Of a stretch of 64,000 nucleotides of DNA, positions 45,561 through 56,629 are shown one piece after another. Below the pieces are notes generated by a model. That model was not told the origin of the DNA. It did no database searches and was given only the letters and a program-made list of their open reading frames with translations. Origin of the DNA: Paracyclopina nana (taxonomy: Eukaryota > Arthropoda > Copepoda > Cyclopoida > Cyclopettidae); contig JAGUCH010000007.1 of assembly GCA_019096065.1 (NCBI GenBank), forward strand, positions 4,362,501 through 4,426,500, given 5' to 3'. How positions within the stretch are numbered: the first letter of the stretch is position 1; each line of letters opens with the position of its first letter. The position numbers were made by a program, and so were the translations under genes.

Positions 45561-46200
45561 TGTGCTTTCCTGACCAGAAGATGGCTACAAATAGATTGCT
45601 AATCATGTAGGATGAAAGACAGCCATTTGATTAAATTAGGTTCTATATATAAGAGGCTTCTTTCTTTATGATCTAGGAGATCTTAGAGATTTGGAGTAGC
45701 TTGACAATAGTTATTTTTACTCTGATCCATTCATTAGGTTGTTGCTAGTTGCAAATACTACTCAGAGTCAATTTTTAAAAGGGAGCTTTTAGCGTGAAAC
45801 GAAGCAAATATTGAATTTATTTGCGTGGAAATATAGGGGAAAACTTGTTGCCGGTTCAGTTTGATGGCATGTTGCCATCGAGCCCTTTTTTGATAGCATG
45901 GCAACAGCAAATTGTTGGTCGCCTGTTGCTGAGACCAATTCTGGCAAAAACCAACCAACTACGAATCAGAGCTATAATTTGCCTCTGATTTCCTTCCTAA
46001 TCCCATTTGAGGCATAAAGCAACTTTAATAGCTTTAAAAAAATTAAATAATGCTTGCTCGCAATCAGAAGAGCTGCAGTTTTCACATTTCTTGACTTTGC
46101 AGGTGATTGTATAATTTTTTCAATTTGGGTACATGTGCTCTATTACGCAGTACATAGCATAGGCCCAGTCTGTGGAAATGATGTATTGACCTAAATGGCT

Positions 46201-46282
46201 GTACAATCAGTTTCAGAGAATTGTGAGCATTTAAGCCAAAAGTTTATACAAAGTGCTTACAATTCTCTGAATCGGGCTGTAT
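46201..46282. repeat. imperfect inverted repeat (82-nt hairpin)
   Basis: The arms at 46201-46229 and 46254-46282 pair over about 24 of 29 positions around a perfect core CAGAGAATTGT/ACAATTCTCTG, with a 24-nt loop. The size and loop suit a MITE remnant or a small hairpin RNA. No known microRNA seed was recognised. Confidence 0.55.
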
Positions 46283-46299
46283 GTTGGAGACACATAGTC

Positions 46300-49200
46300 G
46301 GGCAACTTATTTAATAATTGCAAACACTCCTTATTGACACTTTAACTAAAAACATTAATAAAAAGTTATAAGATTTATCAAGTATTTTCGGGAGATTTTT
46401 TTTACTAATGAACTTTTTGTTTTAAATAAGCTGTTGCCTTTATTTAACGCTTTCTTTTAAAATTGATTTTTAAGTAGCTTTAATATCCCGTTCATGTGCC
46501 CCCAAATTCCTTACGATAATGCACGCCGAACGCCTTACCGAAAGGAGAAAAATTGTCTTATGACAAACACAAAAGTAAACTTCTGCTGATGCTAACACTT
46601 TGGAAAAAAAACGGGTCAATTTTAAGACTATTGAAAAGTAAACACTCACAAAGCTTATTTCAATTTCAGTGCCAAACTGGTTACTTCTGAATCAAAATGT
46701 CTCTCACAAATTCATATGAATCAACTCAAAAATTGCAGAGCTGTTACATCTAAGATACAGCTGAAATAATCAAAGTTTTTCTGAATTTTGCCCTAAATTT
46801 GTTAACTCGTTTCCTGGTTCAACTAGTTGAGAAGCCCTTCTTAAGTGGTTTGATACCAAAACTCCTTTGCCTTATGACAATTTTTTACTTTCCGAAAAGC
46901 AACTTTGCACATGAACGGGATATAATAATGGTGGAAAAAGTAGAAAATGAAAATGTAGCGCGGAATTTTGGGGAAGTGAAATCGTCAATATTACTCAGGG
47001 CATAAATGCGACGCAATTTCTTCCATGTCCAGGCTCGAAGTTTACATCAGGATTATGACCTCTAACTTGACGATAAATCTTCGCGGCCTTCATTCAAAAC
47101 TGCAGCAGCAGAAACCCTTTTTAGCAGGCAGTTTAATTCAATCACCTTCTCATAGCCTAATTGATTATAATTGGAGTTTTGTGCTCTGCTTTAATAATTA
47201 GGCCCGTTTTTCCTTGTTAGCAATGCAATGTAATCTTTTCGGTAAGTTTTCTTTTCGTATGCTCAGGAATAGCTGACATTTGATACTTTAAGCTCAGTCA
47301 CATTTCCCCTGAATTATTGCAAGAAGATTTTCTATGAGAAAAACAGTGTTTGGTTTGTTCCAGTTTTATCCAGTTTGTCATTATGTCATTCCATAATTTT
47401 TCTCCCCCATTCATGCAGTTTCGAGTTTTTTGGGTATGCGTCAGTCAAAATTACGTAATTAATGGCACCGGATAAAAAATGCTTGGAATCCTCAACATAA
47501 ATGTAAGATGAAATGTTAGGTTTTCGCCTTAAATTATTGCTTTTTGCCCAGCATACTTTATTTTCGAGTCTAGACCATCAGCAGAAGCAATTGAGTTATG
47601 GGCAATTAATTTTGAAAAATCTTGACGCCAATTGCGCTTGAGTGGTAAAACGTACTTGGGTTGCTCGAACAAAAGATTTTTTCAGGTTACGCTCTATTAA
47701 GATGGCCGATTTTGGCACTGCTTTTGTCTTTTTTAATGTCTATTCTAGGCCTCAATGTCATGCTTGTAGAAATGTCATTGAACCGCGTCATAATGAATAT
47801 CGCGTTTTTTGAGCTTCCTTAGGAAATGAGTGCTTTAACGCTGTTCAAAAAATAACGACCCATTTTGTAAACATCTCTAGCTGCATGAAAAAATGATGCA
47901 ATCATGTCTAAAATTGCGTATTTTGCTAGCTAACGACATTTTCCAACTGGAAGCTAGGCCACTCGGATTTCTTGCAAATAAATCACACCTATTGTGCCAT
48001 CCATCGACATTTTTCTTTTTGAACTCATAAAGAGATTTCATTTGGTAACTAGGATGATCCAGGAAAAGGCATTCTGAGCATGTTGAATGCATATCGTACG
48101 ATAAAACAAGGAGAATCTACACATAAATCTCTATTCATGAAAAATGTGACGACGTATTTCATGAAGCAATGCTAGCAAATGTCAACACTGGTCAAGCCCT
48201 ATAAATCAAATCAGTGCGACTTTTCTAAGGCATCTCACTCAATGTGCGCTCACATGCGTACTTTATTTTGCTTCAATGGGATGACGCAAAAGGAGGATAT
48301 AAATCTATGCGGCTTTCTCATGATTAATGGGTTGCTAAAAATAATAAGCAATTTGAAAGTTAGGCCTAGTCACAAGCGGACTCAATCGAATCCTCTCAGG
48401 CATGAGCAGCAAAAAATGTTTGGCTTTGCATTTTCCGCCTTTCTCTGAAAATCACGTGATAATTGTTGTACTTCATGTTTAAAATCAAACCGTATATTTT
48501 GCCCGCATGCATATAAATCATTCGGGCATAAAGGAACGCAGCCTGCGGCAGTGGTGATGCATTTCAGCGCAATTACTTCTTATGGGCTTGCAATATGTTA
48601 ACAGCCCCCTTTCCTGGACCTAACTAGATCTTGAATGCATGCTCATAAGGAGTCCCCGCAAAAAATCTCTCTTGATGGCACAATTGAAGTTATTTATTCA
48701 CAAGTAATTCTGGTGGCCTAGATAGTTTGCGGTCTATGTTTAACACTGCGAAACATCCAACAGTTTTTTTTTTTCATTTTCAAGCCTCTCTTCAGTACTA
48801 TTTCAAAGATTGAAAATATTTTTTTTTAAATCATTGTTGTAGCGTACTTGGCTCTGAAATTCTGTACTTTGTTGTAATTGCTTGTCAACTCTTATTAATT
48901 TTTTAATAGCTATTTCCCACCTTGAATGCTTGAGAGAGCAGCTGCGCGTTGCACAGGTTGGAAATTTGGATGGCGTGATGATGACGTCACATGAGGTCAT
49001 GTCTAGGAAAATTTGCTTCTTATTTTGTGTACGCTGCTTTTACAGAGTGAGCCGTTGACTTGGCACACCGTTTACCCAACAGAGCTTAGGTATGCCAGCA
49101 TACGACTCACACTGTAAAATAGCAAAAAGTTAGCATGAAAAATGCACTCGTCATCTTTCTTGCTGAGCTGTCATGCATTTGAGAGGGGACCTCCGAAACT

Positions 49201-52000
49201 TTCTCTGAAAATAAAAATTCCGATTTATTTTAGAGCAGATTCCGCCAAAAATATTAGCTCACTCTCACAGCAAGATTCTGGTAAAGTGAGGCATATCAGT
49301 TTTACATGCTGACAAAAATTGATGAAACTATTAACCCGGTGCTGCTGTTGACCGGCGTGCATAAATTGAAGCAGTTTCAGCTTTTGGTCTCATTCATGAG
49401 AACGACCTAAAATGGCTTCCATTATTATGACCGAACTTGCCTACAGGGCAATGTTGAAACAAATGAAGCTTGGAGGAAAAAGTGAGCTTGAAATGGGGGG
49501 TCTTCTAAAATGCACTTCTCGACCTTTTTCATCTCATTGGCAATATCACGAAATGCAGCAGTTGCTAACCGCCCTAAGATAAAAAACAATCAAAAATCTA
49601 GCGTTACTTTTCTTCCAGGAAGATCACTGTGGCAGTAAAAAACTTGGAAGCTACCAAGAATCTCACACGAAAACAAGACTGAAACTCAGTGGAGCTTTTT
49701 GCATAATTCTGGCTTTTGCCCTCTAATTTTGGCTCCTTCCTGAAAGCTCTGAAAACAGCTCTGAAACTGGATTTCTTTCTTGAGGAAAAAATACAAGGAA
49801 AAACTGGTGTAATAAAAGTTTTATTGCGATAGCCAATAGTAAAATGCCACTCCTACGTCTTGCAGTCTTGCATTAGTACGCAAATCACAGGGGTGGCTTC
49901 TTTGGCGGCTGACGCGTCGCAATAATTCACATTTGCGTCAGTGATGACGTCATTAGGGCCCTGCGTGCAGACAAAGCTAAGGCGGCGGGTTGTTTTTTGG
50001 TTGGTCAATTCCTCAAGGGGAAAAGTAACAAAGAATATTTTATGGGAATCAAAAGCCATTCATGAAACGTTTTTTGGGCCAATTAACTTGCTTGCTTTTT
50101 TTTCATTAATTAATAGAAGCTACTTTTGGATGCAAGATTGACTTGGAAATCCGAGCCCGCATCAAAACAACTGGTTTCTCATTGCATCAACAGCTGACTT
50201 CCAAGATCACGTGACAATTCCGAATAATTGCGTCTACATGCTTCGAGCTGAAAATTGTCTGATGCATGAGTAGAAGAAACAAACGAGGATGCAGTTTCTT
50301 TTAAATGCAAACTCTTGAATCATCCGATTTCGCGAATAATTGGCATTTTTAGTTTTCCTGGTGCATTTAAATGGTCAATGGTTCCGTGTCTGGATATCTC
50401 AATCGTCAAATAATTTCAAAGCTACCTGATTTAAATTACATGTCACTTGCATGACCGGCGCGCTGAAATCGAGTCTTCTTATTTAAGGCACTCGTGAATT
50501 TTTCGTATCAGATGATTTGGGGCCAATTATTTTTGGTTTAAAAGTGCATTTTTCAAATATGAGACCAGAGTACAATTCTGCTCATTTTACCTGGGCTCAT
50601 CCTACTCATGTAGTTCTTTGAAATTCTCGTCAGAGCAGATTTAAAAAATGAGTTAGGCAGCTCCGGAAATTCCATCATAATTGACTTAAAGCTCACTTAA
50701 GCCAAGCGAGAAAAAAAGGATATACCTTAATGATTCATATTTCTCTATTGTCATGTAAGAGCCGCCATTGAATCTTTCTATTCTCATTATAGCACCATTT
50801 TGCAACAATCGTTAATTGAACATTGTTAAGTTTTGTCCCTTCTGTTTGCTTGGAAGTCGTCAAAAAAATGAAATATGATGAAGAATGTTCCGCAGAAATC
50901 TTTTTAGCTTTTGTTCCCACTTATGCACAATTTTTTCACTTTTGTTTGCCATTTTAGGCCATAAAACGCGCGTTACTTTTTCCCGCCGTAAAAAGTCAAA
51001 GCAAAGATTGCTCCGAATTTTTTGGCCCCTGGCTGCCAAAAAAAGCTTATGAAACGTTTACGACCCATAAATGAAAAATGCTTCAAGACATAATTGGGAT
51101 AATTTCATATTTGGCAACCCAACCGCTTACAGCTATGTGACTCACCCTGTATGTATAGTTCAACGGCAATAAAAAAGAGATGCATTGACGTCACTTGTGG
51201 ATTGTCTCAGTTATTTACTCTTCATCATCATTACCACTGCGGTCTAAATCGAGCCTGTCATTCCACGGTTCATTTGTGGTTCAATTGCAATTTTTTCTTT
51301 GCTCTACAATTTTTACCTTCATGTACTTTGCTGTATAAATTCCTTTTTTAGCCACAGTCAGTCGCAACCTCGGCCTTTCTTTTACCATCTTTCACTAATT
51401 GAGCTACAAAAAGGTACCAAAAAAGGAAGAAGTCCTAATATGCTTCTTACACAACCCCAAGGTATTTAAAGTTACCCTTCGTTACTGTTAGTTATATAAG
51501 GATTTTTTCAAAGCTTCTGTTTAACCCATTGGATGCTTGGTATTCATGATATACCAATCTCAAAAGCTGAAATAAAATCGGGGCATCTTTTCAGGGTTTT
51601 TCATTCACAATAATTCAACCTGGCAGAAAATAATTCACACTGAAGCCATGTTGGCTGCAAAGATAAATTTCTCTCAATTTTGATTTTTCAGCCGATCAGA
51701 TTGGTATACCACTGGTATCTACTGCTCTAGTAGATAATATAATTGTTAACGCTAGACTTTGCACAGCCTTTCTGTAAAGCAAATAAAAGTGGCTTTTCTA
51801 AAATTGCCCTGCCCACCAAAATCAAGCAATTGTAGGCTAAGCCTGATTTTAAGGCTTTTCAGGAAGGTAGATCATTTTTTAGTGAGTATGTGCAGTCAAA
51901 GTGGAAGAAGAAGAAGACGAAGACGCGCTCGCTCGTCGTACATCGTCGTCGTCGTCTTTTTCAGCGCATCAGACATCGTGGGGCCGAGTCACTGGCCTAG
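46300..52000. other. long gene-poor region
   Basis: About 5.7 kb of AT-rich sequence. Open frames are short and often begin at non-ATG codons, and none shows a motif, signal peptide with a follow-on exon, or phased splice sites. GAA/GTC microsatellites occur at about 51903-51957. No gene is supported. Confidence 0.45.
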
Positions 52001-52040
52001 TATATAAAAGGCTACGCCGCGACCCTTGATTTAAGTCAGT
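52001..52040 (+). promoter_or_regulatory. core promoter (TATA box and initiator) of the small secreted peptide gene
   Basis: TATATAAAAG at 52001-52010 and the arthropod initiator TCAGT at 52036-52040. Spacing from the TATA start to the initiator A is 37 nt, slightly long but acceptable. If transcription starts there, the 5' UTR is only about 14 nt and the ATG at 52052 is favoured over 52043. Confidence 0.7.
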
Positions 52041-52051
52041 TAATGTCCAAA

Positions 52052-52486
52052 ATGGAGCCGATCAAGACTCTCCTCGCCTCAGTACTGGTCCTGCTTGTGC
52101 TCTTGGCAGCCTCCGCCAACGCCATCCCCAAGATCAGATCTCCCGCCAGAGACAGCACCGGAGACACCAATGCTGTGGATGAGCCACCAGTCAGACAATT
52201 CCAATCCTGCTACGAAAGCATCCCCTGCGGATACGCCCTGTACACCACCGAGCGAAGGCAGCCATTCCGGAGAATCTCCACTTATACGAGAAATCGATTG
52301 TAAGTTGCTTTAAGCACTATTTACGCGTAAAAGGGCGAATAATTCATTGTGCAACTTAGGTGCACTTGCGATCCTGGAAGGAGGTGCGTCCTCACTGACA
52401 ACTGGCAAGACAGAAGAGCCTACGTTTTCCACTGCAGGGATAGTGACAGCAGTAGTCACATGTTTCCTTTTCCGGACCGGAAATAA
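52052..52486 (+). CDS. small secreted six-cysteine peptide, 124 aa, two exons
   Basis: Exons 52052-52299 and 52360-52486 join in phase 2. An in-frame ATG at 52043 would add three residues. The signal peptide is textbook (MEPIKTLLASVLVLLVLLAA SANA). A polar propeptide-like stretch is followed by a Cys pattern C-x5-C-x24-C-x1-C-x5-C-x15-C (SCYESIPCG; CTCDPGRRC), then a Ser-rich end. The stretch between cysteines 2 and 3 is Arg-rich and contains RR/RXXR sites that could be cleaved. I do not recognise the family. A secreted regulatory, immune or structural peptide is possible. A strong TATA promoter suggests high, regulated expression. Confidence 0.8.
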
Positions 52487-53673
52487 CCGAACCACGTGGT
52501 CAAAAAGACATCACGCACACTGAAGTAACTGAATCACGCGTCGCGTTGTGGTACGTCAGATCTCAGCTCTAAGAAAAGGAAAAAACCCTGCAACTACCCA
52601 AAGAAAAGAATACAATTCTATTATATGCGTATTGTACTGCACACCAAGACATATTCTATTTTTATGTTTATTCTACGTTTTGCGGTCACGCGTAACGCGC
52701 GAATTTCCTTGCATTGCGCCGAGCGCGTGACCAGCTCCGGGGAAAATCAATACCAATCCGATCCTCTGTACGACTGATGATATTTTCGCAAAAATTGAGA
52801 CACAAAAGAGAGACTTTATTTACTACAAATTATCATTATCATTATTATTATATAAATATGTACTTATATCATGATTGTGACCTTTACTGTAATAACGAGA
52901 GAAAAATATACACACGCACAATGTTGCTCTTCCCTCTGACTCCATAAGAGAATTCTCACTTTTGGGCTCAAATCCATGAATTACCTTGTCAGCAAGTCGG
53001 CCTAACCGGATTAAAACATTTCACTCAAAGTCTGAATGTCAAGTATGAGTGATGTGAATGAATGAAACCTTCTTAGGATTAAAAGGTTGCGTGACTCATA
53101 ACGCAAAAAAGTTCCTTTACTTAATAAATGAGAGAGGTTGCGTGACATTACTTCATTTCTTTCCGCTAAGCCAGCATTTATTTTCGGAATATTTCTTTAC
53201 TTCTTTATCAGAGCGCCTTGCTTAAATTCTACCTTTCAATGTGAAATAATAGTTTACTTTTAAAGGTCTGATCATTTTTGTGGTAGTTTATTGTAGAACA
53301 CTTAATAGTGTACATTCTAGTATGCAGTAAAATCCATTGATGAAAAACATATAGCATTTATTTTAACGCTTGTTAATGTAGATATTTTTTGTAGAATCTT
53401 CTTTTTCTTAATATATATTTCCAATAACATCACATGTATGACAATGATTTTCTTCACTAACTTCATCTTCCTTTTTTTAGCTTAAGTTTTATGCATAGTG
53501 CAGGACAGCTGTACCTGGTTTATCACTGATGCCAATTACATTACATAACACATCACGTTTAGCTATCATAAACTCTGCTGCTTTTTGTACAAATACTTAA
53601 AGTACATTGTAGTGTACAGTATTCAACAGTACTGCTTAATATGGTGGGCTAGTAGCTTTTTCCTGCATTGTAG
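52487..53673. other. intergenic between peptide gene and nuclear receptor
   Basis: About 1.2 kb of 3' flanking DNA for two convergent genes. TTTATT words (AATAAA on the minus strand) at about 53177 and 53356 could end the receptor transcript. No gene seen. Confidence 0.4.
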
Positions 53674-56575
53674 TTACTTTTTTTGAGATATCATCTCAGA
53701 CAAAATTCTGAGGAGTGGCAAGAAGCTCAAGTACTTGTGGATCACCACATTGGACCTGGTCAATCCCACCCTGGTCCTCAGATACTTGAGCAATTGTTCA
53801 GTGAACACCTCCTGATAGTGCTCAACTTTGCCCGGATCCTCCAGCTGTTTCACATCCAAGCCCAGAGTGCTGAAGAGTGTGATCAGTTGAAGGAGGAGGT
53901 TGCTTTTGGCGTCAAAGGCCGGCAAGGCCACCAGGCCATCAATGACACGTGTGTAGAGGTCCACATGGTCCTGGTTAGCAGCCCAGGGCATTTTGAAGAT
54001 TTGGCCAATCCGGATTCGCTCCTGACCAAAGGGGATGTCAGGCCTGCCCAGTTCCTTGAGTTGGGCCATTGGGACCTTGGGATCCAGGCAAGCTGCCATC
54101 CGGATCGTGGCCACTGGCTCCAGATTGAAGCTGAGCAGCAGCCTTCGATCCGATGTGGTCAGCTCGGTGAACTCCTCCAAAAACGAGGTGAACTTGACGA
54201 CCCTGCTGTAGAGTACCTTGTACAGCTCCAGGGTACTGCACTGGTCCAGATCATTGTTGGCCTTGGTCAAGTTGGCCACCTGGATGGCCACCGAGGTGGG
54301 CAGAGTGATTGTGTGCCTGGTGGATTCCATGGCAAAGAGCCACTCCTCAATATGAGAGTCTTCCAGAGTTGTCAACGAGATCTTGGACAATTTGGAGGTC
54401 AACACGAGATCACGATCTGGAAGCAGCTTAAGTAATGAATAGCTCAGCTTTTCAAGCGTTTCAAAGTGTTCACCTTTCACTTGAGCATTCCTTTTCTCCT
54501 GCTCTCGTTTGGCAGCATTGGCCCTCTTCTTGACGATCCTCTCTCGTTTCTCATCTTCGGTGAGAACCCAGCTGGGTTTCATGCCTGAATCCAGACACTT
54601 GTGATACCTGCAAAACTGGCAATTTCTCCTGGTGGACACATCAATGAAGCATTTCTTCTGCTCCTGGCATTGGTAGGTGTGAGCCTTGTCCACACTGCGA
54701 CGGAAAAAAGCTCTGCAGGAAAAGCAGGCCACGCCCCCGTAATGCATGTGGTCTGGAGCCAAGTCTCCGCACACTGAGCAGGGCAGCTTGACTGGTCCAA
54801 CTCCCTTGCCACGCCCACGTCGCCCCGGTGTCTTTGTGGGAGGGGCTGGAACGTAGCTAGTCTCTTGGGGCTTCTCGTAAAAGTGAGGTGATACTGAGGG
54901 GCTTGAGGAGTCGATGGAAGATCCTCTGGAGCCAGACACGGATTGGGAGGAGAATGGTCCCAATTCCAGGGACTCATGTCGTCTCTCAATCGGCAAAAGT
55001 GGAGGTGGCTGTTGAAAGTAATCTGAAAAAAGCTTGTATGTCATTACACGTTTCAAACTTACTAGATGGAGCAGCGATTTGCTTGAACTTGCGAACAATC
55101 CCATTCCATTTAAGCCACTTGACTGTTAAAAATGCCAAATAGCAAAAATAGCAAAAAAGCCACATCTGGTAATTTTGTCCCACTCGACAGTGGCGCCATC
55201 TAAAGTGAAAGCGAAAAGAACGCCTGAACCAAATCGCCTTTACAAAATAAAGTAAGGCGTTTTTCTTTGCTTAGCTAGAATAGAAATTGAAAACGAGCCA
55301 CCTTAGCTCAAACTCGTCTCAGCAGGTCAAGCGAAAAACTGGTTCTCAAAATGAGTGTACTTGGCTTTAAGCAGTGGTACAATTGACCTTTATTAGGTAC
55401 ACTTTGTGTTCATGCTGGAAGCCTTTAAAATTCGCATTAATTTTGCTAGTTGATTTTATTTTCGAAAGGATGCAATTGCCCTCTTACGCTACGAATTTAG
55501 ACACTAGCTTTAGGAAGGAAAGATTTTATCCAAAATATCATAAGCTAACTTGAAGGGTAGCCAAGATTACAAGCTAGTATGCACTGCAGATACTTCTACT
55601 GCGCAGCATTCTAAATAATATGTACACACATTGACTTGAAGGAGGTCCTAACCCAAACTCTTTACAACACCCAAAAAATATACATTTTCTGAAAGCTTAT
55701 GTTTTTAGGGTTCATTTGGTAGTAATTTAAAAATCCTGGCCTATGGCTTCCCAAAACATAAAATTTTCAAAAACGTCTAGCACCTACAGTTTAATATTTT
55801 TTGAGATTATAAATAGCAATGACCCCCTCTGAAAAAAGAAGGTCTAACTTTTTTTATTTCATAAGCAAGTCAGTAAAATGCACTCAAATTGAGATATTTG
55901 CTGCCAAACTTATAATGCAAAATTAATTAAGTTGGCATTAATCTACTTTTAGCATCACTATATCTCCGTTTCTGTTCATCCTAGCGATTTTACTATTAAG
56001 TAACTTAAGTTTTATTTTTGAATTTTAGTGGGGGTTATTGAAGCTAATTATCCCCAAAAAATGAGCCATTTTTGCGCAAAACGTTTTTAAAGATTTTATG
56101 TTATTGGAAGCGATAGGCCAGGATTTTTATTTTATCACCAAATGAACCCTTGTGACATAAGCTTTCAGAAAATATTTAATTCTGGGGTGTTGTAAATAGT
56201 TTGGGTTAGGTCCTTTACCAAGTCAATGTGTACAGTAAACTGTATGTGTTTTTTGTACTGTGCACACCGGTTTCGGTTCGCATTCCGAATTTTTGCGCAC
56301 ATTTAGCACTTGGATACAAGCTCAAAAGTTGCCTAACATAACAATAAAACTGCTAACTTAAAACTAAAAAGGCTGAAATTACCTTCAAAAGGATCCTTGG
56401 CCTTTGGTTTCACGAGAGCAAGTCCTTGGCCTAATTCTTGGCGGCCTTCATTGGGCGGATTGAAGAAGTTGGCATAGCTCGCGTAGATCCCTGTGGAAAA
56501 GGGGTCGATCCTCATGCTGGCCTCGAGGTTGACCGAGGCTGTCGGCCTGGACTCGCGGTTGCAAGTTCGACACAT
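53674..56575 (-). CDS. nuclear receptor with atypical DNA-binding domain, 513 aa, two coding exons
   Basis: Exon 1 (56575-56383; begins MCRTCNRESRPTASVNLEAS just after an AG acceptor, so a 5' UTR exon probably precedes) joins exon 2 (55022-53674) in phase 1 across a 1.36-kb intron. An A/B region rich in Pro/Ser is followed by the zinc-finger DNA-binding domain from Cys146. The first finger has 14 rather than 13 residues between Cys 2 and Cys 3, and the P-box reads CFSCRAFFRR instead of CEGCKGFFRR. It is closest in style to the SCKAFFRR of HR96-type receptors. The C-terminal extension is GMKPSWVL. A full-length helical ligand-binding domain ends LPLLRILSEMISQ, a plausible AF-2 helix. Ligand and DNA target are unknown. 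Confidence 0.88.
55621..56234. mobile_element. 614-bp fold-back (MITE-like) element inside the nuclear receptor intron
   Basis: The outer ~135 bp of each side are imperfect inverted repeats (left begins TGTACACACATTGACTTG; right ends CAAGTCAATGTGTACA). They share AAGCTTATG, GGTTCATTTGGT and ATCCTGGCCTAT blocks, and weaker pairing continues toward the centre. It has no coding capacity. It is typical of non-autonomous inverted-repeat elements. No clear target duplication was found. Confidence 0.75.
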
Positions 56576-56629
56576 GTCTGTAAAGTACGAATAGGAACGC
56601 TGCAATCGAGGTGCGTGCGACGAGGTCAA

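Noticed and set aside
53683-54435. 250-codon plus-strand frame antisense to the nuclear receptor
   Set aside because: Antisense shadow of the ligand-binding domain exon.
55073-55183. An extra 5' exon of the nuclear receptor beginning MGQNYQMWLF or MGLFASSSK
   Set aside because: The donor at 55074-55069 has no better partner, the sequence looks non-coding, and the exon at 56575-56383 joins in the correct phase with a stronger coding appearance.
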